Source of the DNA: Phallus indusiatus
Lineage: Eukaryota > Basidiomycota > Agaricomycetes > Phallales > Phallaceae
DNA: 64,000 bases
Assembly: GCA_027605045.1 (NCBI GenBank)
Contig: JAQFWX010000004.1
Span: 1,746,683-1,810,682, forward strand
Reading direction: 5' to 3'
The translations under genes and the position numbers were made by a program. The notes under the pieces are model-generated. The model was not told the DNA's origin. It saw only the letters and a list, made by a program, of their open reading frames with translations, and made no database searches. This document shows, piece by piece, positions 12,781 to 23,303 of the stretch; position 1 is the first letter of the stretch, and the number at the start of each line of letters is the position of its first letter.

Positions 12781-15700
12781 ATGTCCAGGATCCCCCGTAA
12801 AAATCATCTCCAAGGACCCTCATCATCTCTAGTTGATCCTCATAACCCTGCTCTTCCAAGCCCTCCAGAGACAGATCCAATACAAGACCATCTCTCCGCC
12901 TATGATGACCATTATTCTCCCCCTGATCAACCCGCCCATGAAACACCTGTTTCGAGAATCCGCCGGCTTGGTATGCCTAATGTAGCCTATACAGCAGGCG
13001 GTTTCGCAACTAGAGAGTCGAGGCCAACCCAGAGACAGTCCAAATGGTTGATAATGGTCTTCCCGCCAAAATCTCTAAATAGAGAACCGCCAACCTTGGG
13101 TCACACCCTGTCCTCCGCGCCTGCAGGGAGATTCTCTAATGGCATCCTTGTGCCTCTGTTTCCTACAGTGAGAAAAGCCTGGATATTCTGTACATGTAAT
13201 ACCTTATATTAACCATATACCGTCTCCTTCATAGCTTTATGCCCAGCTCACCGCCATCGCCCGCGAATTCAACATTCCTAGCATAACAGGGCTCTGTCTA
13301 TACTTGCAACTTCAAGAAAATGGTAGTCTTCCATTGACTCCTCGCATCTCCGACGAAACATGGCAAATTCTTTGGGCTAGCTATTTCACGGAGGATCGTC
13401 CCGTGCATGCCCCCTCCCATGGTTTGCCAGTTTGTGGTCGAATTGAATTTGATATTGATATCATACGTGCAAAATGGTATAATGCTTGGATGGGCTTCAC
13501 GCAAGAGGGAATATCCAGAGAGTCCTCAGTTGTCCCTTTGCACTGGAGAGGGGAAAGTAGGGCATCATTTCTCCACCCGGATTTAAATGATGATACCACA
13601 TCACCTCCCCAAGAGATAGCACCATCCAAGTCAACTCGACGTCAAGCTCCAAAGCCTTTGTACTTGGAGAAACGAGACATCTTGCATCAACGCTCTTCAT
13701 CCAGGAATTCAATTCGAAATGTCTTACAAGATCCCCCTGACCAACATGAAAATTTACTCCCCTCCGTAGCTGCTCCCGCCGCTCAGCCGTTTATCCCAAA
13801 CACTTTATCACCGATGGTCCAAGAATTAGAGGAACCTCAAAGTAGCAAAAACGCGGAGTTAGACACCATGGTCAAAAAATGGCGAGAGAGTTCGATCATC
13901 GCCTCTGCAGCTCCTTCTATCATAGTTGCTGCTAATCCACCTTCATCGGACCCAGACGCTGAAATCAAACTCAATCTAGAGGACTTTACGTGGTCTGTCT
14001 CTTCTGTCGGTCCTCCATCTTTAAGTCCTGCATCCCCTGGATGGCCAGAAAGAATTCCTTCTGTTCATTTGGCAGACAGGATGCAAACTTCGAGATGTAA
14101 TACACCAACGTCTTGCACTTCTTGGGGCCCGTCCGCTGGGGATGGAGAACTTTTCGACTACGATCGTCAGAGTTACCGTCTTCCTAGTCCAGATATAGGC
14201 CATAGAGCATTGGATTTTGCTCCATTGACTCCCTCGACATGCACTAGCTGGGGTGCTAATGACCTACCATCCCCTGTTTTCTCTCATCCCCGGGCACGGG
14301 CGCTGTCAATCGATGTAGGCGTGAGGGCTGCAGGAAGTGTCCCTGTAACTCCCTTGACTTGCACCTCATGGGGTGCACCCGATGTTGCTTCTCCAGTGTT
14401 GAGTCTCCGGTCATATACAGGTCTTTCAGTCGATTTAGGTGCGCGACGAAGAGGAAGCGTTCCTGTAACTCCTTCTACTGCTACATCCTGGGGTCCCTCA
14501 GATACACCAATAAGTCAACGTCACGACCTAGAAAACGCCGTTGATAATGATAGTAGTTGTTGGCCACACGTGTGGCCGTATACACGGACAAGTTCGAGCG
14601 TTTCGGTTCCTTGGAAGCATGTTTGGCCTTATGTTCGACACTCAACCTTGGGCGATACCACCATCTCATCTCAGTACACCCACTCAATTGAAGTAAATCT
14701 CGACCAGTACCCCGCCTTGAGGAATCTTTACCCTCCACAGGTTGAAGACGATAATCAGATTCTTTGGAATAATACCTCTTCATATCCGTTGGTGAAAATC
14801 TATGAATCCGTCTATCCGTATAACTTGGCGGAAATTTATCCAGAAATACCGAGCGGTGCCTCGGCAGCTGCAGGTCCCTCGTCTAGCCCTATTCTCAGCA
14901 ATGAGGAAACTGCTACGACCGTATGCTACCCGTCCCTCGTAATCTACCCCGCTGTCTACCCTCATAATTTGGAGCTTATCTATCCTATCATGACTTCCGC
15001 TTTTGATGTACAACACCTTTCTTTGGAGACAGTTGATTCATGGAATTATCCTCATTTTGACATTTATCCTTCTATCTATTCTGAAAACAATAACGAAATG
15101 ACATCTTGGCCGGACGTCGGTCTTCCTTCTGCAATTACAATATCCAACACGACTTACCCTGAGTTTGACCTATATCCTTCTGTGTATCCATTCAATTTGG
15201 ATTACATCTATCCGGAGGTTACGATGAACCTGCAACAGTCTGCTTCATCAGATGAGCATACCGTCTTTTTGTACACGGAATATCCCTCCTTCACTATATA
15301 CCCACCTGTCTACCCGTTCAACCTGGTGGATATATATCCTTCTATCAGCTCCAAGGATGAGGTGGTGATCGAAGAAGTTGAGTTAAAACCAGCTTTGACA
15401 ACGACTCATTACCCAGTATTCGACCTTTACCCCTCTGTATACCCTTTCAACCTACTGGATCTATACCCCGCAAAAATAGCCTTGAATCCTTCAACGATCG
15501 AAAATACCATTGCGTCCCCGTCAGCATTTAATCTCAACACAAGTCTTCATGAGTTACGATATCCTTTCTTTGAGCTCTATCCCGCAGTCTACCCCTACTC
15601 AATGGACAACATCTATCCCACAGTTTTGGCAGACAGTGATAGTGTTAAAGAAATTTCTATCTCAAATTTGGGCACGTCATCGTTGGGACCTCATTATCCT

Positions 15701-17352
15701 TTTTTTGATATCTATCCATCTTTATCGTCTACATCGTCTGAGTATCCACAAATTACGCTGTATGGAACGGTGTATGGGAGTAGTGTCGAAAAAAGTCAAG
15801 ACGGGAACTCAGCAGATAAACCGATCGTTTCCGTCTATTCACCACCATATCCGTTTGTGGACATCTATCCACAATCGCATTCGCATAAGACTGAAGGTAT
15901 CGAAGGCTCCTCTTTGTCGCTGGCACCATCGTATCCTATATTTGATCTCTACCCTCCGGTTTACCCATTTAACTTGGAAAAAATATATGGACCTATCTCT
16001 GTGCTTGATGATACCACGTCTCGATTGGGATCCGAGCAACGAACTGCGGAAGATACCACCGACTACGGCGTTTATCCTCATTTGATTATCTACCCAGCTG
16101 GTTATCCGTGGAGTCTCAGTCAGATATACGAGCCAATCGTTCAAGAGCTACTCATAAATGAGGCGAAGGACGACCTTGAGAGTGCACCCATTGTCGTAGA
16201 ATATTCGCAAGGATACCCTACTTTTGCGTTATGTATGCTTATTCGTTCAATCACTTGAGTCTTCTATTTAACCGAATTGTTGTCAGATCCTCCTTCTCAA
16301 GGTTATCCGGACTTCGTTTTGTATCCCCCTGTATGGCAGGGTGGTGCATCTTACATAGAAGAGGAGAACATTGTGATTCCTGCAAACCATGCAAATTATC
16401 CGATTTTCAATTTGTACCCGTCTCAGTATCCCTACATATCGGTCTATCCAGATGTTGTACCTATAATGGAATATCCCGTGCCGGAAGTCTCACAAAAAAC
16501 GTTCGAGAATATTGATTATAGTTATCCTTTCTTCTGCTTATATCCCTCCGTTTATCCTTATTTCGACCTGTATCCCGAACTGGGGCCGTCGATGCAAGAC
16601 CCTACTGCTGGCCTTCCCAAGCCGAATCAGCTCACAACGAGAAAAGTGTTAGAGAAAGACGGGAACAAACTTCAACAGACTCCAGAACCGTCTTCACCCC
16701 CTCCAATTCCATCAAAGCCGAAGAGTCTCAGGGGCACTTCTTCCAGATCGAGTTCATTAGAAATTGCGAAACCCATCAAGAGGCGACGCACCCATCACGA
16801 GTTATACATGGCTGTCTTGGATGACGTTCAACGGGCTTTAAAACACGAAGCTATCTCCGAGACCAAGGCGTATGACTCCGAGGGAACCCAAGACCCTCGA
16901 GCGAACCAAAGACCATCTCTTCTTCGCAAGCCATCGGTGGTTGCGCCACGTTACGTCCCGGCAGCAAACCGTATAGTGTCAACTCACCCTATTGGCCTAC
17001 CTTCTTCTCCCTTCCCTAAGGATGCCCAAGCAGCATCGACATTCACCGGTCATGTCAGTAAATCAATACACAACAGAGTCCAGTCTATGCATTTACAGTC
17101 TTTGTCGAAACCAAAAGAAGAAACTGAAAAATCTAGCCTTGGGCGGTCGAAATCATTGTCGGACAGAGCGGCAAGTATCGTTCAAGCTCGGGCCAAATTG
17201 TACTCAAGTAAGTGATCTCACTGTCTATTATATACGCTGTACTGACTCGGGTGAAAGCACAAGACAGTAAGCAGCCGCCTCCACTTCCGAGAAAACCTTC
17301 GATCAAATTGGGCGTGTCGAATCCGACATATGTCCAGTCAACTACTTTATAG
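12781..17352 (+). CDS. Orphan protein with a long YP-rich aromatic repeat array
   Basis: Four exons (12781-13167, 13235-16232, 16287-17207, 17264-17352) join in phase to give 1,464 residues. I recognise no named family. Residues 1-250 contain a compact region (LYAQLTAIAREFNIPSITG, then EFDIDIIRAKWYNAWMGF) that may be a folded N-terminal domain. Residues about 415-550 hold four copies of a TPxTxTSWGxxD motif; the last three are exactly 40 residues apart. Two WPH/KHVWPY units follow. Residues about 620-1240 form an array of some 16-17 units of a 20-residue core, consensus YPxFxLYPxVYPFNLxxIYP, spaced about 43 residues apart. The C-terminus has proline-rich PPPIPSKP and PPPLPRKP motifs and a basic KRRRTHHELYMAVLDDVQ helix. 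There is no signal peptide or membrane segment. The array may act as multivalent aromatic stickers or a docking scaffold; this is inference. Confidence 0.85.
13800..14460 (+). repeat. Four TPxTxTSWGxxD repeats within the YP-repeat protein
   Basis: Coding repeats near 14105, 14230, 14350 and 14470. Each has threonine-proline, threonine-serine, tryptophan-glycine and usually a later Leu-Ser-(I/V)-Asp. The last three repeats are spaced 120 nt (40 codons). Nucleotide sequence between copies is partly conserved (for example the SVPVTP codons), indicating internal duplication. Confidence 0.7.
14705..16600 (+). repeat. YP/aromatic tandem repeat array (coding)
   Basis: About 16-17 degenerate units, with a 20-residue conserved core and variable acidic or Ser/Thr-rich spacers. 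Well-formed units include TYPEFDLYPSVYPFNLDYIYP-like copies near 15150, 15280, 15405 and 15560. Later units near 15700-15850 are shortened. The array continues across the intron at 16233-16286 and ends with a compressed unit near 16520-16580. The core varies at defined positions (F/L/V, D/E/N/T) while Tyr-Pro pairs are kept. Confidence 0.8.
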
Positions 17353-17482
17353 TTGGTTTTTGTATATATTTATACATGTATATGTACAGTTCCGCTGTCT
17401 GTCATTTATCACGCAATATAACACAGTATGCATTTATGCATTAATCACCTCAATCTTTACCGTACATTCGAACATTGTAAAA

Positions 17483-18456
17483 CTAATCAGTATCAGGTTC
17501 AGAATCGTGACTCGACGACTCAACAGGTCTGTGATCTGGTGAGCTAGACATAGCGAGTGTAGATGGCGGGGACTGAAGTAAATCTTGTGCGGGTGTAGGA
17601 ACACCGCTCGAGGCAGCATTTCGCCGTTCCCTCGCCAACTTATCCTGTAAAGCTCTACGTTTGCGGTCATCTTGAAAGGCCAGCTTCACCTGAATGAACA
17701 AGTCAAGTTAAAGCCTTCGATAGAGTGCTGTTACACACCTGCTCAGCCTGCAACTGTTTAAGGCTTTTCTCCTCCTTCCTATATTTTTGTACCCGTTCTT
17801 CTTTTTCGGTTTCGCGAGTTAAGGCCTCTCGTACCACCTCAGCCCCTATTCGAAGCTCCTTAGAGCACGAAGGATCAAATACATAATAGGGTTGAAAATC
17901 CTGGACCTAATAACAGCTTTTTATCCATATGCAAGCCCTACCGGCGTGATTCAAGTCAAAAATGATGCATACGTCGGCTCTGAAACCCATTGCCACAGCA
18001 TATTCCATCGCACCCTGTCAAGAAATTGTGGTATCTCTGCTAACTTGAACATGCATGCCTACCTTCACATCCACGAGGTTCTTTTTGATAATAGTATTCG
18101 TGGGCTTGAATTGTTGATACTTGATGTTATCCGGCTCACTCATCAAGTTCTCGCCAATTTTCAAAAGTATCTTCAAGAAAAAAAAGAAGGAATTATTTCT
18201 CGATTCATGTAGTAGCCTAGTATAATAATGCCTTCAGAGTTGCTAACGCTGTATTTTTATCTGCTCCCCTCATAATTCCGGGATCGATCATTCTTCTGAA
18301 TGCTTGTCTTAATTCGTGGTCGCGACCATACTCAAGTCCGTCTATGTCTTCCTGTGTCAGTTCAACCTGTCGACGTTGAAGGGCTGCAATTATCTCATCT
18401 CTTCGCGGTTCGGATGTGCTTGGTGAAGGAATTGGATCAGGGGATGGCGAGGTCAT
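17483..18456 (-). CDS. PUB-domain protein (UBXN6/PNGase-type p97-binding domain)
   Basis: Spliced length is about 249 residues from MTSPSPDPIPSPSTSEPRRD (18456). A PUB domain at about residues 65-160 reads NTALATLKILLKIGENLMSE, then PDNIKYQQFKPTNTIIKKN, LVDVKGAMEYAVAMGF and QPYYVFDPS. This is the order seen in PUB domains, which bind the C-terminal tail of Cdc48/p97. The remainder is a charged helical region (RETEKEERVQKYRKEEKSLK) and a Ser/Pro-rich tail. No UBX or transglutaminase domain follows, so it is a short PUB adaptor rather than peptide:N-glycanase. The first intron (18171-18231) needs a GC donor. It is divergently paired with the lipase gene, with 79 bp between start codons. Confidence 0.8.
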
Positions 18457-18535
18457 GGAAAAGTAAAGTGCGATTCACGACACATACTTTAATTGTGAGA
18501 GTATACTGTGACGTCACAGTCACTCCTCTTGCATC
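18457..18535. promoter_or_regulatory. 79-bp bidirectional promoter with perfect CRE palindrome
   Basis: The start codons of the PUB gene (-) and the patatin lipase (+) are only 79 bp apart. At 18505-18520 lies ACTGTGACGTCACAGT, a perfect 16-bp palindrome centred on TGACGTCA, the full site bound by CREB/ATF-type bZIP factors. Joint regulation of both genes is inferred. Confidence 0.6.
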
Positions 18536-21500
18536 ATGACCGTTTCAGCTGCCGCTATTAATGACATTTTCTCGAATAACTATGTCGTTGAAGAGTAGTA
18601 TTTCTCTTAGTGTTGTAATTTATAACTTTACTAATAAATGTTCATCAGTCATATCCGTGCTTTCGAGAAAGCCTTAGACAGCGAAGAAACGGAGTTGGAG
18701 CTTGATCCTGCGAGTCCCGTATATACCAAAGCACCCAAATCCCGGATTAAAAGGGTTGCTGCATCGTCCGATTTTGCACCTATTAATATAGCTCTGTCGT
18801 GAGTTTTGAGTTATTCCTTTGAGGACTGGCGATCTAATACTGTGCACAAGTCCTTTGAAGAGACGGAGTAGAGTTTCAAAGAAGCGACAGGATTGCATGT
18901 TCCATATTATCCGATGGCCTTTGCTTGTACGTTGTGCTTCAATTGGTCCGCGTTTCTATCTTTCCAACCTCTCAACGCAGGTTTTGCTTTTCACATATAT
19001 ATACGGCATATTTGGACTTTACGTTTTTGTGAGGCAAATCGTGAACGCGATTGAGTGGTTGTTTGCTTGTGGGTCATTTTATTGAATCATGGATTATGCG
19101 TATCATTCAGTTCTTCTAGGGCGTGGTGAGAAGGGTGTTATACGCCAACGAATGAGAGCAGCCAGGTCTTATGCCGAATGGAAACAAACGGCTGAGATTA
19201 TGGATGTTTTCCTCGGTTTTGATGAGTGGAAGAAAGTTGGTGCCCGTCCTTTTTTTCCTTCATGAGGCTGAAATTCCTCCCAGGAAGACCGAGATCCATA
19301 TTACGACTGGGCCCTTGTCCGTAAAGTTCGAAGATCTCTCCATAGCCTACGCGAGAAAGATGATGCCCGGGGTGTTCTTGGTGTTTTGGAAACATGTATT
19401 AAGGCCAACTTCGCAGGGACAGAAAGTCCTAGGCTGTATAGTGAGGTCGGTGACACTCCGAGTTTAGATGGCTTTTGATCGGTACTAGCAATCCACAGAC
19501 CCACTATGGTACCAAGAATTGCATAGAAGGTATGTCTCAATATATGCTCGACGGGTTTATACGATGTATTAAATTTGAATAGAATACTTAATTGAGGTGG
19601 AGTCAGCCCTAGAATATATTAGAGATACTCCGGTTCTTCAACAAGAGGAAAAGCGACGTTTTTTTAGAAGTGCAAATAGAAATTTTGGATCCTCAGCACT
19701 TTGTTTGTCAGGAGGCGCATCTTTTGGTTATTGCAAGTCTCTTTCAACTTCCTTTTTCAGTTGTCAGTTTAGTGAAAATCAACCTTTAGATCACGTTGGT
19801 GTTGTAAGGGCTCTGTTAGATGCCCAATTGTTACCCAGAGTAGTTGCTGGAACATCAGCCGGCGGTTTAATCGCTGCGCTGGTGTGTACTCGTTCCGATG
19901 AGGAGCTTAGGCAACTTCTAGTGCCTGAGCTTGCCGATATGATGTATGACAACGTTTCGAATTTCAGTATCTCGAAACCAAACTCATGATTCATATAGCA
20001 CCGCGTGTGAGGAGCCTTTCAGTATATGGCTCGTGTTTACTCTGTTTATATGCCTTTCCGAATATTGAATTTCTTCCGAAATATAGGATTCGTAGATTCT
20101 TTCGGACAGGCGCTCGTTTCGATACGATACAATGGGCACGAAAGGTCGTCTATATTCTATTTCTGGTTACTCCATCTGACTTTATTCCAGGCAACTTTTT
20201 TCACCCGAGGATCACTAACTTTTCGTGAAGCATACCAATTAACTGGTCGTGTTCTAAACGTATCAGTGATTCCTTTTGACCGTCACAGCCCTACAAGATT
20301 ATTGAACTATTTGACTGCACCTAATTGCGTAAGGATCCAAATTTCTCCTAACGCTGTTCCCAAATAAATGAACTTTTTCAGGTAATTTGGTCGGCGCTGT
20401 TAGCTTCAGCGGCTGTCCCCGGTATCCTTAATCCTGTCGTTTTGATGCAGAAAGATAAATCAGGACGGTTAATTCCCTGGAACTGGGGAAGTCGATTCAG
20501 AGATGGCAGCTTGAGGTGAGCTGTCTTCGCCAACTTTTGGAGAACTTTAGTATAATGATGGTTGATCGATCATAGAGTCGACATACCAACTCAATCTCTT
20601 AATCTTCTTTTTAATGGTATATCTTATTTACTGGTCATTGGTCTCGTGCTGACGTCTCCTCAAGTCAATAACCCCATAGTTAGTCAAGTAAACCCACATG
20701 TAAGGCTGAGTTTGCTTTTGTGTGGCGCTCTTAATGTTCTTTCTAGGTACACTTATGGTATCGTGTATTGAGATTTTTGACAAATGCGCAAGCTCAGTCT
20801 TCAACAGGCATTTTGGTGCTCGAGGAACGATTGGAAGACCCGTTGCACATAGAAAAGGAAAAGGTATTATCTTAATACCGACTGTCATTGCGATTTTACT
20901 AAACTGTCTCTTTGCATAGGGTGGAGAGGTGGATTTATCCTATCAGCCGCAGAACAATGGTTGAAACTAGAATTGACCAAAAACTTCAAGTTTATGAGAG
21001 ATCTGGAACTTCTCCCGATACTTCTTGGTCAAGACTGGTCAAGTGTTTTCCTTCAGCGGTTCGATGGCGCTGTAACGTGAGTGTTTTTCGCTATTTAAGT
21101 AAAAATACATCTTTTTTTACTATCATATATATTTTGATAGTATTTTACCTCGGACTAAGATAGCTAACTGGTTCCGCATTTTGAGCGATCCCACTCGAGA
21201 CGAACTAAAGGAAATGATTCTTGTTGGGCAGAGAGTTACATGGCCTAAGGTGAGTTGCCACGAAGCTAGCGGATATGATTATTTTTTGACACTCCTTGCT
21301 TATTATTCTAAATTAAGTTACATATGGTTGAGAATCGATTCAAACTGGAACGCCAAATTATCCTTGGTCGAAAGAGCGTGAAGCAGCCACCTCGCGATCG
21401 ATCTACACCGGAAAGCCCTGTGCCCCAAGTCAAGGACAATAATACATTAGCTAAAGCCTTTCCTTCTGAAGAACTGTCCATTGAATCAGATGCTGAAGCA

Positions 21501-21929
21501 TCATTCAAGAAAAAGTCACCTCGCTTTTTCAAACGACATAAACAGAACACTTCCCCTGGTTCTCGGACCGGTCTTCAAGTTCTTCCTGATACCGGAAACC
21601 AATCTCCGAACGGTCAATTGGAATCCCCTGAAGTATCTCCAAAACTTGGAATCAGACCAGCCGATGCTACATCCGAACATGCCGACAAAAGTAAATCATC
21701 TTCACCTTCACCACCAACATCCCCGGATGTTGTGCGTAGTCCAAACTTTCTCTCTCGTTTCCGACAGGGATCTTTTTCAGTCTTTCCGAGTGCCTTCTCC
21801 AATCTTCGTGCACGACAACCTGACGCGCAAACCCAACCCAAAGACGACGAGCCATGGAGCAGCGACAGCTCGAGCTCAGATTATCCACCTGATGAGTACG
21901 ATATTCGATATCGTTCATCGTTGAAATAA
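18536..21929 (+). CDS. Patatin-like triacylglycerol lipase (Tgl3/4/5 family)
   Basis: Lipid-droplet lipase family; hydrolyses triacylglycerol and often lysophospholipids. Starts MTVSAAAINDIFSNNYVVED. A membrane-associated segment (LLFTYIYGIFGLYVFVRQIV) is followed by the Tgl-specific N-terminal region DUF3336 (EWKQTAEIMDVFLGFDEW...). The patatin domain contains the oxyanion loop LSGGASFGYYHVGVVRALLD, the nucleophile motif GTSAGG and the catalytic Asp motif FRDGSL. The C-terminal half has HIFFYAPRGTIG- and WRGGFILSAAEQWLKLEL-type blocks, then a Ser/Pro-rich disordered tail ending YPPDEYDIRYRSSLK. At least 13 introns; all phases agree. It shares a promoter with the PUB gene. Catalytic residues are intact, so it should be active. 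Assignment to Tgl4/5 rather than Tgl3 is a judgement. Confidence 0.92.
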
Positions 21930-22221
21930 TTGGTCAATGTTGTTACGTCAATTCACCTTTTGTATTCTTATATCATTGTAAAGGAGAGCAGTTCAAGCCG
22001 GAAGTTGGACAGTCAATTTATCTAATTTGTAATCGATAATCTAATATGGCATGTTTATATATACTATATACTCATTATCTATGCATAACAATAAAATTTC
22101 TTCACTATTATTGAAGATTACATTCGTCGAGACGGAAATCATCCTGCAGCGTCCGGCTCAATTGACTCGAAGGCTAAGTTAAGCAGCTTAACATCATTCG
22201 ATTACATAAGCACATTTCGCC

Positions 22222-23040
22222 ATGGCCAAAGACAAGACAGAAAAGAAAGATACCAAGGAGAAAAAGAAGGCCAGGAAGAGCGAAGATGGAACGGGAATTG
22301 TAGGCATGGAGGCTGTAGCTGCAGGTGAAGACGTAAACATGGAGGATGTGGTCTCAGCTTCACCGGTCTGCAGACACATTTCACTGGTATTCTGAAGCAA
22401 AATTTGCTGACATTTCAGGAGCCAGGAAAAGAAGGATAAGCAAGCCAAAAAAGAAAAGGAGGAACACTCTGTTCCTCTAGAAGAGCTATCACCCATTGCC
22501 CAACCTTTAGCGTCGAAAAAGCTGGTCAAAAAAGTACACAAAACAATTAAAAAAGGTCCATCTGCCTGTCTGTCTCGATTCATAGTCACTTGGACTGAAT
22601 TGCTATGTGCCTTTCACAGCCTCAAAACGACGGCAAGTAAAACGAGGCGTAAAAGAGGTTGTCAAGGGTATCCGCAAAGGAGAAAAAGGGTGCGTTCTCC
22701 AGTCTCATCTCTTATGACACAATCTGAAGAGATTGGGTTTTTCAGGCTACTCGTTTTAGCGGCTGACATTAGTCCAATTGACATAATTTCGCATCTTCCA
22801 GTGCTGAGTGAAGATGCGCAAATACCCTACATTTTTGTACCTTCAAAAGAAGAACTGGGCCACGCCAGTTCGACAAAACGGCCCACAAGCTGCGTCATGA
22901 TTTGCCCTCAGATGAAACGAAAGCCAAAGGCGAACCAAGAAGGCAAAGAAACCTCGGATGATAAAGAAGACGACTACCGGGAGTTATATGACGAATGTTT
23001 CCGGGAAATCCAAGAATTGGACGAAAGGATATTAATATAA
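22222..23040 (+). CDS. NHP2: H/ACA snoRNP core protein Nhp2 (L7Ae family)
   Basis: About 211 residues from four exons. A Lys-rich acidic/basic N-terminal extension (MAKDKTEKKDTKEKKKARK...) precedes the L7Ae RNA-binding domain. That domain reads KKVHKTIKKASKRRQVKRGV, VVKGIRKGEKGLLVLAADIS, PIDIISHLPVLSEDAQIPYI and FVPSKEELGHASSTKRPTSC. These are the diagnostic Nhp2 elements: the kink-turn contact RxVKRGxKEV..IRKG and the PVLCE-like loop. Nhp2 assembles with Nop10, Gar1 and the pseudouridine synthase for rRNA and snRNA modification. The first acceptor is best placed at 22428-22431 to hold phase. It has a short acidic C-terminal tail. Confidence 0.93.
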
Positions 23041-23303
23041 ATCTGACTTCAGGTCTTTGAACACACATCTTATATTTAGTATAGGGAGTAGTAGTTGTTC
23101 TTGTAATAATGTATTGCCCCGGGAATCCACTCACAGTGGCTCGTATTTCAGCCGGAATCAAAATTTACTTTTGTGACCCAGCGTCTCTTCTCTGGGAATT
23201 CCAAGGCCACGTCGCTGTATACGTTTCTACTTTTCCACCATCTTTCGGAAACATTCTTGTTCCTAAACACATCGCTCCACTTTCCACGAAAATAAAAATT
23301 CCA

